Shown: in pieces, positions 38,703 through 47,688 of the stretch | How positions within the stretch are numbered: position 1 is the first letter of the stretch | Layout of the letters: the number at the start of each line of letters is the position of its first letter | NCBI RefSeq assembly: GCF_900177655.1 | Contig: NZ_FXWK01000002.1 | Span: forward strand, 558,001-622,000 | Reading direction: 5' to 3' | Length of the DNA stretch: 64,000 bases | Origin: Devosia lucknowensis | GTDB lineage: Bacteria; Pseudomonadota; Alphaproteobacteria; Rhizobiales; Devosiaceae | Position numbers and translations under genes: made by a program | Notes under the pieces: model-generated | The model's input: the letters and a program-made list of their open reading frames with translations, nothing else | Database searches by the model: none | Told to the model about the DNA's origin: nothing

Positions 38703-39737
38703 CTATTCCGCTGCGAGCTTTTCGGCTTCCGGCCGCTGGTCGGTTATGGCCAGCGGTTCGACGGCGACGATCTGGTCGCGCCGGCGGTGAATGCGAAGGC
38801 GCTTGATGCGGCGGCTGTCGGCGGCCAGGATCTCGAACTCGAAGCCATCGAGACCGGTTACGCGCTCTCCCCGCTTGGGGACGTGGCCGGCAAGGTCGAA
38901 CACCAGACCACCCAGCGTCTCCACATCTGCCGCAAGGTCTCCAGGTGCAAAGTCGGGTCCAATGACGGCCTGTACATCGTCGAGTTCGGCGCGGGCATTG
39001 GCGACGTAGGTGTCGTCGTTGACTTTGCGGATCAGCGCCGCTTCGGTGACGTCGTGTTCGTCCTCGATCTCGCCCACCACGGCCTCGAGCAGGTCCTCGA
39101 TGGTAACGAGACCATCGGTGCCGCCATATTCGTCAACGACGATGGCCATGTGGGTGCGACTGGCGCGCATGGACTGCAGCAAGTCGGCGGCCGGCATGAA
39201 GGTGGGAACGAACATGGCCGGGCGCATGATACCCAGCTTGCTGATCTTCTGCCGAAGGGCAGTCGAGAGCAATTTTACCGGCACTTCCTTGTCAGGATCG
39301 AGAACCGGCTCGGTGATCTTGGAGAGGGCGTCCTTGATATGGATGAAGCCCTTTATGTCATCCAGACCCTCGTCATAGACCGGTAGACGGGAGTGACCGA
39401 CCTGCCGGAACCGGGCCAGGAGCGTGCCAAGGTTGATGTCTGAAGGAACGGCCTGCATGTCGGATCTCTCCACCATGACGTCGTCGATGGACACCTTGGA
39501 GAGTTTCAGAACATTCTGCAGGATCAGCCGCTCGCTTTCGGAGAAGTCGGCGGTTTCCGCGCTTCCCGTCTCCTCGAGGGCGACCTGCAAGTCGTCACGA
39601 AGGGATACAGTGGTTCGGGCCATCAGACCCTTGAGCCGGTTCCATAGTGTTGGCCCCCGCGTGGCGGCGGAGGCGGGACTAGAGGGAGGCTCCGGGTTTT
39701 CGGCCACCCGAAGGGCCTTGTCTTGGCTATCGTTCAT
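38703..39737 (-). CDS. corC: CorC/HlyC-family CBS-domain protein
   Basis: Protein of 344 residues without membrane helices. A linker ([26 protein letters not shown]) leads into a tandem CBS pair (about residues 85-215, with [23 protein letters not shown] and [29 protein letters not shown]), then the CorC/HlyC transporter-associated domain at the end ([15 protein letters not shown]). CorC relatives are linked to magnesium or cobalt efflux and envelope integrity. It follows ybeY in the minus-strand order phoH-ybeY-corC; the lnt gene that usually follows is not in the window. Confidence 0.93.
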   Translation of the reverse strand: MNDSQDKALRVAENPEPPSSPASAATRGPTLWNRLKGLMARTTVSLRDDLQVALEETGSAETADFSESERLILQNVLKLSKVSIDDVMVERSDMQAVPSDINLGTLLARFRQVGHSRLPVYDEGLDDIKGFIHIKDALSKITEPVLDPDKEVPVKLLSTALRQKISKLGIMRPAMFVPTFMPAADLLQSMRASRTHMAIVVDEYGGTDGLVTIEDLLEAVVGEIEDEHDVTEAALIRKVNDDTYVANARAELDDVQAVIGPDFAPGDLAADVETLGGLVFDLAGHVPKRGERVTGLDGFEFEILAADSRRIKRLRIHRRRDQIVAVEPLAITDQRPEAEKLAAE

Positions 39738-39820
39738 TCATCTCACGCCGTCCAGGTGACGGCTTTGTTGCACTTAGGGACGGAGAATGCCCCGATCACC
39801 AGGGAGTTCCCTGGCGCAGG

Positions 39821-40297
39821 TCAGTCGGCATAGGGGTCGTCTACCCCCAACCCGGCCAGTATTCGGGTTTCCAGCCCTTCCATTTGAAGGGCTTCCGCCT
39901 CATCCATATGATCATACCCCAAAATGTGCAGAAAGCCATGCACCATTAGGTGGGTGAAGTGATCCTCAAGGCTCTTGCCCAGATCTACTGCCTCACGCTC
40001 CAGCGTTTCGCGCGCAAGGGTGATGTCCCCAAGGAGGCCGATGACCGGATCGAAAGGCTCGATCTGGGGAAAGCTCAGGACGTTGGTGGAACTGTCCTTA
40101 CCACGCCACTGAGCGTTGAGCTCGCGCTGTTCCTCGTCGTCGGTGAGGAGAACCGAAATCTCTGCAGCGCCCTTGACCTTGGGCTTGGCCCCGGCCAGCG
40201 CCGCGAGCACGGCTTTTTCGGCCAAGGCATCGAAATGCTCAGGCCAGCCATCCGCGTTTCGGATGACGGCAATTTCAAGAGGCGGCGATACGGGCAT
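39821..40297 (-). CDS. ybeY: Endoribonuclease YbeY (rRNA maturation factor)
   Basis: Zinc-dependent endoribonuclease of 158 residues that helps in 16S rRNA 3'-end maturation and ribosome quality control. The metal motif HGFLHILGYDH near residue 120-130 is intact, and the NVLSFP and LLGDITLARE segments are typical. It starts 11 bases after phoH, its usual partner, and they are surely co-transcribed. Confidence 0.96.
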   Translation of the reverse strand: MPVSPPLEIAVIRNADGWPEHFDALAEKAVLAALAGAKPKVKGAAEISVLLTDDEEQRELNAQWRGKDSSTNVLSFPQIEPFDPVIGLLGDITLARETLEREAVDLGKSLEDHFTHLMVHGFLHILGYDHMDEAEALQMEGLETRILAGLGVDDPYAD

Positions 40298-40308
40298 GGG
40301 CGGGTAGC

Positions 40309-41370
40309 TCAGCTCCGGGGCGCAGCGCCAAGGACGCGTTCGAGACCCTGCCTGTCGCCTTCTTTGTCGGCGAGACGGCGCGCGGTATCGGCTTCATAGG
40401 CGCGGACGATGCGCCCAACCAGAGCGTGGCGCACCACGTCCTTGTCATTAAAGCGCGAGATATGCACGCCTTCGACGCCATCGAGGAGGTTGACGGCTTC
40501 GACGAGGCCCGACTTTTCACCGCGCGGCAAATCCACCTGGGTCGGATCGCCCGTGACGATCATCTTGGAGTTCTCGCCAAGGCGGGTCAAAAACATCTTC
40601 ATCTGCATTGACGTGGTGTTCTGCGCCTCGTCGAGGATGACCACCGCGTTCGACAAGGTGCGACCGCGCATGAAGGCGAGCGGGGCAACTTCGATGATGC
40701 CGGAGGTGATGCAGCGCTCGACGTTTTCGGGCTTCATCATGTCATAGAGAGCGTCGTAGAGCGGACGCAGGTAGGGATCGACCTTTTCCTTCATGTCGCC
40801 CGGCAGAAAGCCGAGGCGCTCACCGGCCTCAACGGCCGGACGGGAAAGAATGATGCGATTGATATCACCGCGCTCGAGGAGGGAAGCGGCATGGGCCACG
40901 GCAAGATAAGTCTTGCCCGTACCAGCCGGACCGATGCCGAACACCAGCTCGCTGCGCTCCATGGCGCGCATATAGGCATCCTGAGCCGGGGTGCGCGCGA
41001 CGATGGTGGACTTGCGGGTGGCGATCTGGGCCATGCGAACCTTGCCCTTGCGCTCGAGCGTGGGCAGGGTGAGCTGACTGTCTTCGGTCTCGATCATACG
41101 GATGACGGCATCGACATCGGCGATGTCCATGGCGCGGCCTTCCTCGAGGCCGGCATAGAGCGATTCAAGAACACGTCTTGCCTGATCGACCTTGCTGGCC
41201 GCACCCTTGATCAGCACATGATTACCCCTCGGCGTGGCCGAGACGGCAAGGCGCTGTTCAATGAGGGCGAGGTTCTGGTCGAAATCGCCATAGAGCTGGG
41301 CAGCCAGGCGATTGTCTTCAAAGGCGAGTTCGAGTTGCGATGCGAGGGCATTATCGGCGGTGGGTGGCAA
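40309..41370 (-). CDS. phoH: PhoH-like ATPase
   Basis: Cytoplasmic P-loop protein related to PhoH/YbeZ, about 353 residues if begun at the TTG at 41370. Walker A GPAGTGKTYLAVAHA and Walker B AVVILDEAQNTT are present, with an amino-terminal KH-like domain (LELAFEDNRLAAQLYGDFDQNLALIEQRL). The frame is open to an ATG at 41634 with no ATG in between, but the extra residues look non-conserved and would overlap the divergent treZ start. The chosen TTG has GAGCAGG in front. YbeZ works with YbeY and the ribosome. The exact start is uncertain. Confidence 0.9.
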   Translation of the reverse strand: MPPTADNALASQLELAFEDNRLAAQLYGDFDQNLALIEQRLAVSATPRGNHVLIKGAASKVDQARRVLESLYAGLEEGRAMDIADVDAVIRMIETEDSQLTLPTLERKGKVRMAQIATRKSTIVARTPAQDAYMRAMERSELVFGIGPAGTGKTYLAVAHAASLLERGDINRIILSRPAVEAGERLGFLPGDMKEKVDPYLRPLYDALYDMMKPENVERCITSGIIEVAPLAFMRGRTLSNAVVILDEAQNTTSMQMKMFLTRLGENSKMIVTGDPTQVDLPRGEKSGLVEAVNLLDGVEGVHISRFNDKDVVRHALVGRIVRAYEADTARRLADKEGDRQGLERVLGAAPRS

Positions 41371-41632
41371 GTGCCTGCTCAAACTTTCTCGGCTCCCGAA
41401 GGGGGCGCCGCGGAGCGCGTCGCCCAGTGCAGTAACGACGCTAGGATGATTTGCGTTCGCTGTCTGTAGATATTTTGTGACGGTGAACGGATATCGCAAG
41501 GCTTTCACGGACGAGCATTGCGAGCAAACGCGCGTCAGTGCGTCGTTAGAGTTGCGGACGCACGTCCGGCCATTTTGCGGAACCCTGATGTTCCGAGGGG
41601 CATTGCAGGGCGACATTGGAGAAACGCCCAAC

Positions 41633-43468
41633 ATGTTTGGTGCAATAGTGGATCAATCGGGCACACTGTTCGGTGTGTGGGCTCCCGATCATCGTGAGGC
41701 CGAGGTGGTGGTGACGGGAAAGGGAAGCTTTTCCCTATCGCCGCAAGGCAAAGGCTATTTCGCGGGGCATGTGCCAGGGGTCACCGCGGGAGACCGATAC
41801 ATGTTCAGGCTGGACGGCGGAGCCCCCGTTCCGGACCTCGCCTCGCGCTGGCAGCCCGACGGCAATGACGGCCCCTCCGTAGTGGTGAGCGACAGCTTTA
41901 AGTGGACCGATGGCGACTGGCCCGGTCCGTCCGCTTCGGACGAGGTCATCTACGAGCTCCATATCGGCACATTCACGCCGGAAGGAACCTGGCCGGGGGC
42001 GTTGGAAAAACTCGAGGCGCTCAAGGCGCTGGGGGTGACCATCGTGCAGGTGATGCCAATCGGCACATTCAAGGGTGCGTTCGGCTGGGGCTATGACACG
42101 ACCCTGCCCTACGCCCCATTTGCGCCCTATGGCTCGCCTGACGACATGCGGCGCTTCGTCGATACTGCGCATGCGCTCGGCATCGCGGTCATCCTGGACG
42201 TGGTCTACAACCATGTCGGCCTCGGAGATCACTTCCGCGCCTATGGCGAGCAGTTCTTCACCAAGCGCCACGAGAGCGAATGGGGCGCAAGTTTCAACTA
42301 CGACGACTACGAGAACGGCGCATCGGCCGTGCGCGATTTCATCGTGGGCAACGCGGTCTACTGGATCGAGGCCTTCCATGTCGACGGGCTTCGGCTCGAT
42401 GCCGTGCAGGCGATGATCGACGACAGCGACGAGCATGTGGTCGCCGCCATCACGCGCGCCGTGCGCACCGCCGCGGCGCCGCGAACGGCCTATATGGTGG
42501 TAGAGAACCAACCGCAGGAGCGGCTGATGATCGAGCGGCCCGAACAAGGCGGGATGGGGGTCGACGCCATGTACAGCGACGACTTCCAGCATGCCGTGAG
42601 GGTGGCGGCAACGGGCCACAACGACTTCTACTATCGCGATTATCTGGGGACGCCGCAGGAGCTGATCTCCGCCCTGAAGTACGGATTTCTGTATCAGGGG
42701 CAGCGCTCGGACATGCGCGACGCGGCCTATGGCACCTACAATCTCGACACGCCGGCACAGCGCTTCGTGCATTTTCTGGAGAACCACGACCAGGTGGCCA
42801 ATTCGGCCACCGGAGCCCGGCTGGGCGCGCTGATGGCGCCGGCGCGGTTGCGGGCGATCACCGCGCTGCTGCTCCTCGGGCCTCAAACGCCCTGCCTGTT
42901 CCAGGGACAGGAATTCGCTTCGTCCAATCCATTCCTCTATTTCTTCGGCATTGATGGCGAAGAAGCGGAAAGTGTTGCGACAGGGCGGCGCCAGTCGGTG
43001 AGCAATTTCCCTTCGGTCGTAGACCCGGTCATGCAGAATCTCCTGGCGCGCCCGGACGACCGATCGACATTCGTGCGCAGCAAGCTCGACTGGGCAGAGG
43101 CGGAATCCAACGCCCCAATTTTAGCGCTACACCGCGATCTGCTGCAGATGCGGCGCGAGGACCCGAGTTTTTCGCAGACATCGGAGCGCCGTATCGATGG
43201 GGCGGTACTCGGCGATGCGGCGTTGGTGATTCGGGTCACCACGCACGACCCTTCCGGCCACAGGCTGCTGCTGATCAACCTGGGGCGCGACCACAACATG
43301 GGGGTGACGGCGGAGCCCCTGCTGGCGCCACCGCCGGGACACAGATGGATGCCATATTGGTCGAGCGAACATCCAGACTATGGCGGCGCCGGGCGCCGGC
43401 CGATGGATGCAGCAGCCTACTGGATCCTGCCGGCTGACTGCACGCTCGTGCTGAAGCCGCAGGCCTGA
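41633..43468 (+). CDS. treZ: Malto-oligosyltrehalose trehalohydrolase
   Basis: GH13 enzyme of 611 residues that releases trehalose from maltooligosyl-trehalose. A CBM48-like amino domain (LFGVWAPDHREAEVV) is followed by the catalytic barrel: YELHIGTFTPEGTW, DVVYNHVG, the nucleophile region VDGLRLDAV, the general acid in YMVVENQ, and FLENHDQVANS. The HNDFYYRDY and KYGFLYQGQ segments are typical of TreZ and not of branching enzyme. The ATG at 41633 fits the usual start (MFGAIV); an ATG at 41588 is possible. The partner TreY synthase is not in the window, and the gene sits alone between phoH and miaB on the opposite strand. Confidence 0.9.
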   Translation: MFGAIVDQSGTLFGVWAPDHREAEVVVTGKGSFSLSPQGKGYFAGHVPGVTAGDRYMFRLDGGAPVPDLASRWQPDGNDGPSVVVSDSFKWTDGDWPGPSASDEVIYELHIGTFTPEGTWPGALEKLEALKALGVTIVQVMPIGTFKGAFGWGYDTTLPYAPFAPYGSPDDMRRFVDTAHALGIAVILDVVYNHVGLGDHFRAYGEQFFTKRHESEWGASFNYDDYENGASAVRDFIVGNAVYWIEAFHVDGLRLDAVQAMIDDSDEHVVAAITRAVRTAAAPRTAYMVVENQPQERLMIERPEQGGMGVDAMYSDDFQHAVRVAATGHNDFYYRDYLGTPQELISALKYGFLYQGQRSDMRDAAYGTYNLDTPAQRFVHFLENHDQVANSATGARLGALMAPARLRAITALLLLGPQTPCLFQGQEFASSNPFLYFFGIDGEEAESVATGRRQSVSNFPSVVDPVMQNLLARPDDRSTFVRSKLDWAEAESNAPILALHRDLLQMRREDPSFSQTSERRIDGAVLGDAALVIRVTTHDPSGHRLLLINLGRDHNMGVTAEPLLAPPPGHRWMPYWSSEHPDYGGAGRRPMDAAAYWILPADCTLVLKPQA

Positions 43469-44881
43469 TCACGCGGCCGCCACCGCCTGCTTAAGGCGAC
43501 CAACCAGGGAATTGGTGCTGGTGCCGATAATCTCGACATCGTGGATGGCGCCAATGAGGTCGGTCGACCCATCCAGATGTACGGCCTGGAGATAGGGCGA
43601 ACGGCCGCCGACCTGTCCGGGCATGCGACCCACGCGCTCGATCAGCACCGGGAGCGTCTTGCCCACGCATGAGGCATGGAAATCGGTCGTTTGCCGGTTG
43701 ACCAGTTCCTGCAGGCGGTAGAGGCGTTCGGTTTTGACCTCCTCGGCAATCTGATCGCCCAGACTGGCGCCGGGCGTGCCGGGACGGGTCGAATACTTGA
43801 ACGAGTAGGCCGAGGCGTAACCGGTTTCCCGGATGATGGTCAGGGTATCCTCGAAATCCTGATCGGTTTCCCCAGGGAAGCCGACGATGAAATCGCCCGA
43901 AAGCGCCATATCCGGGCGGGCAGACTTGATCCGCTCGATCAGCCGAAGATATTGAGCCGACGTATGCTTGCGGTTCATGGCCTTGAGGATGCGATCGGAC
44001 CCCGACTGCACCGGAAGATGCAGATACGGCATGAGGAGCGGGAGGTCGCGATGCGCTTCGATCAGGGCATCGTCCATGTCGCGCGGATGGCTGGTGGTGT
44101 AGCGCAGGCGTTCAAGCCCCGGGATTTCGGCCAGGAGATAGGCCAGCTCGCCCAGGCCGACGCTTCGACCGGCGGCGTCGACGCCGTGATAGGCGTTGAC
44201 GTTCTGGCCGAGCAGGGTCAGTTCCTTGACCCCGGCTTCGACAAGGTTGCGCGCCTCGGCCAGGACCTGGGCAACCGGGCGGCTGACTTCGGCGCCTCGG
44301 GTATAGGGCACGACGCAGAACGAGCAGAACTTGTCGCAGCCTTCCTGCACGGTGAGGAAGGCGGTGAGACCCCGCTTGATGGTCACTTCCTTTTTCGCCG
44401 CAGGCAGATGGGCGAACTTGTCTTCCTCCGGAAAGTCGGTGTCGATCACCGCTTTCTTGAGCGAAGGGTGCAGATGACGCTGGGCACTGGCGCGCTCGAG
44501 CATTTCCGGCAGCCGGTGATAGGCCTGGGGACCGAAAACCATGTCGACAACCGGCGCGCGACGGGCGATTTCCTCGCCTTCCGCCTGTGCCACGCAGCCT
44601 GCCACGCCAATCATCATGTCGCCGCCGGATGCGCGTTTCTCGCCCTGCAACTCCTTGAGCCGGCCGAGCTCGGAAAAAACCTTTTCACTCGCTTTTTCCC
44701 GGATATGGCAGGTATTTAGGAGAACGAGGTCAGCCTCGCCAATGTCCTGAGTCGGGATATAGCCTTGCGGCGCCAGCGCATCGGCCATGCGGTCGCTGTC
44801 ATAAACGTTCATCTGACACCCATAGGTCTTGATGAACACGCGCTTTGACGCGGCCTGGGGCATGATTTCGGTATCGGTCAT
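43469..44881 (-). CDS. miaB: tRNA-2-methylthio-N6-dimethylallyladenosine synthase
   Basis: Radical-SAM methylthiotransferase of 470 residues that modifies A37 of tRNAs. The amino-terminal cluster cysteines are in [22 protein letters not shown] and GCVAQAEGE; the radical-SAM motif is CDKFCSFC (CxxxCxxC). A TRAM domain ends the protein ([22 protein letters not shown]). The stop directly abuts that of the convergent treZ gene. The residue spacing and order make MtaB or RimO unlikely. Confidence 0.96.
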   Translation of the reverse strand: MTDTEIMPQAASKRVFIKTYGCQMNVYDSDRMADALAPQGYIPTQDIGEADLVLLNTCHIREKASEKVFSELGRLKELQGEKRASGGDMMIGVAGCVAQAEGEEIARRAPVVDMVFGPQAYHRLPEMLERASAQRHLHPSLKKAVIDTDFPEEDKFAHLPAAKKEVTIKRGLTAFLTVQEGCDKFCSFCVVPYTRGAEVSRPVAQVLAEARNLVEAGVKELTLLGQNVNAYHGVDAAGRSVGLGELAYLLAEIPGLERLRYTTSHPRDMDDALIEAHRDLPLLMPYLHLPVQSGSDRILKAMNRKHTSAQYLRLIERIKSARPDMALSGDFIVGFPGETDQDFEDTLTIIRETGYASAYSFKYSTRPGTPGASLGDQIAEEVKTERLYRLQELVNRQTTDFHASCVGKTLPVLIERVGRMPGQVGGRSPYLQAVHLDGSTDLIGAIHDVEIIGTSTNSLVGRLKQAVAAA

Positions 44882-44962
44882 GGGCGCTGTTTATCAGAGG
44901 CCGCAAATGGATGCCATGCCCTGCAACTTACCGACGCGTGGGGTGTTCTACCAGTTCGAGAC

Positions 44963-45169
44963 ATGAGAGCGACAATGCAGAAGCAAGACAAATCGACTGC
45001 CCATGCCGCAGCCATGCGCGATGGACGCAAGCCCGGCTCCAAGAACGATCCCGTACAGGTGCGCGACGCAGGGCCAGAGTCGATGAAGGACCAGCCCGAA
45101 CATTGGGACGAGGTCGACGAAGCCTCGGACGAAAGCTTCCCGGCCAGCGATTCCAGCGCCAAGTACTGA
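44963..45169 (+). CDS. Small acidic protein with DEASDESFPASD motif
   Basis: Protein of 68 residues (an in-frame ATG at 44975 gives 64). The first half is basic and polar (KSTAHAAAMRDGRKPGSKND). The end has WDEVDEASDESFPASD, a motif that recurs at the carboxy terminus of many small proteobacterial proteins of unknown function. No membrane segment or signal peptide is seen. It lies between miaB (divergent) and the HWE kinase gene (48 bases downstream, same strand). Function unknown. Confidence 0.75.
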   Translation: MRATMQKQDKSTAHAAAMRDGRKPGSKNDPVQVRDAGPESMKDQPEHWDEVDEASDESFPASDSSAKY

Positions 45170-45217
45170 GTTCAGTCTGCCGCAGAGAGGGCGCGGCGAC
45201 TTTGAAGGACGGGGGCA

Positions 45218-46924
45218 ATGGCAGTAGATACGGCGCCAGGAAAGAGCGACGCGCGGGTGATGCGTGGACGCCCTATTGCGGTCTACCTGATCGCGCTGGT
45301 GCTTGCCATCCTGATCCCCGCAATGGCCGTCGCCCTCGTGTTACTCAACAGCGCCAACGATTCCCAACAGAAGGTTCTGGCTGCGCTGACCAACGCGACC
45401 GTGCAGGCGATGGGGCACGCGGTCGACCGCGAAATCACCGGAATGGCGACGACGCTGCGCGTGCTGTCGAGCAGCGAGTCGCTGGAATTGGGCGACCTTG
45501 CCGCTTTCCACGAGCGGGCGCTCACGGCATTGGCGGGCAGCGGATCCTACTTGATCGCGGTCGATGACCAGTTCCGCCAGCTGCTCAATACCCGGGTCCC
45601 CTATGGGGAAGTATTGCAACAGACCTCCGACATTCCTACCGCCGAGCGTGCGCTGGAGCGCGGGGTGGCAACCATTTCCCCGATCTTCTTTGGCGCCGTA
45701 GCGCAGGATTATGTCTTTAATGTCTGGCTACCCCTGAGCGATGTCGAGCCGGTACGCCTCGTGACCATGACGCAGAATGCGCGCAACCTGGCGCCGTCGC
45801 TGCAGTCGCGCCAGTTACCGGCAGGATGGCACGCGGCCCTCGTCGACACCAACAATGCCGTGATCAGTTCCACCGCCGATACGGCCCTCGAAATCGGTTC
45901 GATCCTGCCGATCCGACAGTGGAAGGCGGACGTGCCCGGCGATGCCTGGGCGCAGGAAGAACTGAACGGCGAGCGGGTCGTCACGGCCGAATGGCGCTCG
46001 GGCTATACCGGCTGGCGGGTGATCGCGTGGGCGGCATCGAGCCAGGTTCAGAAGCCGCTGCAGGATTCGGTGCTGCAGCTCACGCTCTGGGGGCTGTTCA
46101 TCGCGGTATGCGCAACGGCCGTGGCGTTCCTGATCGCGCAGCGGATCAGCAGCTCGGTGCGCGGCCTGCGGCTCGACGCCCAGCGCATGGGCCGGGGCGA
46201 GGCCGTCTATCCACGGACCTATCCCGTGACCGAGATCGCCGAGGTATCGCAGGCGCTCGCCGAAGCTTCGGAGCAACGGCAGATCGCTGATCGGGACATC
46301 CGCTTCCTGATGCGGGAGCTTGCGCACCGATCGAAGAACCAGATGGCGGTGATAGCCGCAATGGCCAAGCAGACAGCCCGCGGCGCCACCGACATTCAGA
46401 CCTACGTGGTTTCGCTGGAGCGCCGTATCATGGGTCTGGCGCGCTCGACCGACCTGCTGCTGGCCAACGGCCGCGCCGGCGTGATGCTGGCCGAGCTGAT
46501 CGAGCAGCAGATCGGGCCGTTCCGTCCGCCTGAGGCCGACCGTGTGAAGGTCGAAGGGCCAGATCTGCGCATCAACCCTCAAGGGGCGCAGATCCTGGGC
46601 ATGGCCTTGCATGAACTGGCCACCAACGCCACGCGCTACGGGGCATTCGCCGAGCCCACGGGTCGGCTGGACCTTACCTGGAGGATGGATGCCGAAAACC
46701 TCTCGATGCGCTGGCGCGAACACCTGGGCAGAGCTCTCGTGGTGGGCGAACGCTCGGGCTTCGGCACGATCGTGCTGCGTACCATGGTCGGCGGGGCGCT
46801 GGGCGCGCAGGTCAATCGCGACGTGCATGGCGATGGCGTGGAATGGATCTTCGAGGTACCACTGACCGCGCTCGACCCGAGCTTTGCGGCGGTGCGCCCG
46901 GACGAACCCGATCCGCAGGCCTAG
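45218..46924 (+). CDS. Membrane sensor histidine kinase, HWE/HisKA_2 type
   Basis: Kinase of 568 residues. A first helix (about 20-42), a periplasmic sensor region (about 43-280) and a second helix (about 284-306) are followed by a HAMP-like linker and a HWE/HisKA_2 dimerisation segment with the phospho-acceptor His370 in ELAHRSKNQMAVIAAMAKQ. The ATPase part shows the N-box (ALHELATNATRYGAF), WREHLG and GFGTIVLRTMVGG. No receiver domain is attached and no response regulator is adjacent. In alphaproteobacteria such kinases often feed the general stress response via PhyR; that link is an inference. Confidence 0.92.
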   Translation: MAVDTAPGKSDARVMRGRPIAVYLIALVLAILIPAMAVALVLLNSANDSQQKVLAALTNATVQAMGHAVDREITGMATTLRVLSSSESLELGDLAAFHERALTALAGSGSYLIAVDDQFRQLLNTRVPYGEVLQQTSDIPTAERALERGVATISPIFFGAVAQDYVFNVWLPLSDVEPVRLVTMTQNARNLAPSLQSRQLPAGWHAALVDTNNAVISSTADTALEIGSILPIRQWKADVPGDAWAQEELNGERVVTAEWRSGYTGWRVIAWAASSQVQKPLQDSVLQLTLWGLFIAVCATAVAFLIAQRISSSVRGLRLDAQRMGRGEAVYPRTYPVTEIAEVSQALAEASEQRQIADRDIRFLMRELAHRSKNQMAVIAAMAKQTARGATDIQTYVVSLERRIMGLARSTDLLLANGRAGVMLAELIEQQIGPFRPPEADRVKVEGPDLRINPQGAQILGMALHELATNATRYGAFAEPTGRLDLTWRMDAENLSMRWREHLGRALVVGERSGFGTIVLRTMVGGALGAQVNRDVHGDGVEWIFEVPLTALDPSFAAVRPDEPDPQA

Positions 46925-46996
46925 CGCCACGGCGGCGGCATCCTCATTAAATTCTGGCTATTTGCCCGGGATTGACCTATAGCAGCGCAGCTGGCT

Positions 46997-47015
46997 GCCG
47001 GGCCCAATGCCCGGC
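46997..47015 (+). other. Hairpin in the rpsO leader
   Basis: GCCGGGC-N5-GCCCGGC, a perfect 7-bp stem 80 bases before the rpsO start. S15 represses its own translation through leader structures in other bacteria; whether this hairpin does so is open. Confidence 0.4.
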
Positions 47016-47094
47016 GCTTGCCTTTACATGGCCCCACCTGGACGACATCCCGGCTGGGGCGGCCATCATCCTCATTTTTCGAAAGGATAGCCCG

Positions 47095-47364
47095 ATGTCG
47101 ATCACTGCGGAACGCAAGACACAGCTCATCAAGGAATACGCAACCTCGGCCACCGACACCGGTTCGCCGGAAGTTCAGGTTGCGATCCTTTCTGAGCGCA
47201 TTGCCAACCTCACCGAGCACTTCAAGGACCACGTGAAGGACAACCATTCCCGCCGTGGCCTGCTGAAGCTGGTTTCGACCCGTCGCTCGCTCCTCGACTA
47301 TCTCAAGAAGATCGACGCGGACCGTTACAAGACGCTGATCGAAAAGCTCGGCCTGCGTCGCTAA
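47095..47364 (+). CDS. rpsO: 30S ribosomal protein S15
   Basis: S15 of 89 residues, full length. Family core segments [32 protein letters not shown] and [14 protein letters not shown] are present. It binds 16S rRNA and helps in assembly of the central domain. The ATG at 47095 has GAAAGGA in front; an open extension upstream to 46972 is not coding. It precedes pnp, the usual neighbour. Confidence 0.98.
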   Translation: MSITAERKTQLIKEYATSATDTGSPEVQVAILSERIANLTEHFKDHVKDNHSRRGLLKLVSTRRSLLDYLKKIDADRYKTLIEKLGLRR

Positions 47365-47688
47365 GACGTATCAATCGGTCCGGCGCGGGAGGCCTCTTCC
47401 GCGCCGGATGCCTTTTGAGGTGTCGCCACTTCGGAGGCAGCGCCGCGCGTGGTAGCGCGGCAACCAGGCCGGCGCAGCCGGAGCATGGCAGGATCATCGG
47501 CCTCTTCCGCAGCGGAGGGGCTCATCGTCTTGTCCATGTTTCGTCGGTGCCAGAGATGAAACCGTGCCTGATTTTGAGCCGGCGCGCACATAGGGTGCGC
47601 TGCCGAGTGCGGGCACACCGGAGGCGTTCGTAGGGCCCTAGCCTTGCCCTGCGTTCCCGCGCAACCGGCAGAATGGAAAGACGAAAAC
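47365..47688 (+). other. rpsO-pnp intergenic region with hairpins
   Basis: 324 bases without a gene. A 9-bp stem CCGGCGCGG/CCGCGCCGG (47380-47407) follows rpsO and may be its terminator or a processing site. A second 7-bp hairpin GCCGCGC/GCGCGGC (47442-47461) lies in the pnp leader. In E. coli, RNase III cuts the pnp leader and PNPase then represses its own mRNA; a similar control is possible here. Confidence 0.6.

Noticed and set aside
41477..41632. Longer treZ start
   Set aside because: The additional residues are Arg/Cys-rich and overlap the phoH 5' end; the family start fits MFGAIV at 41633.
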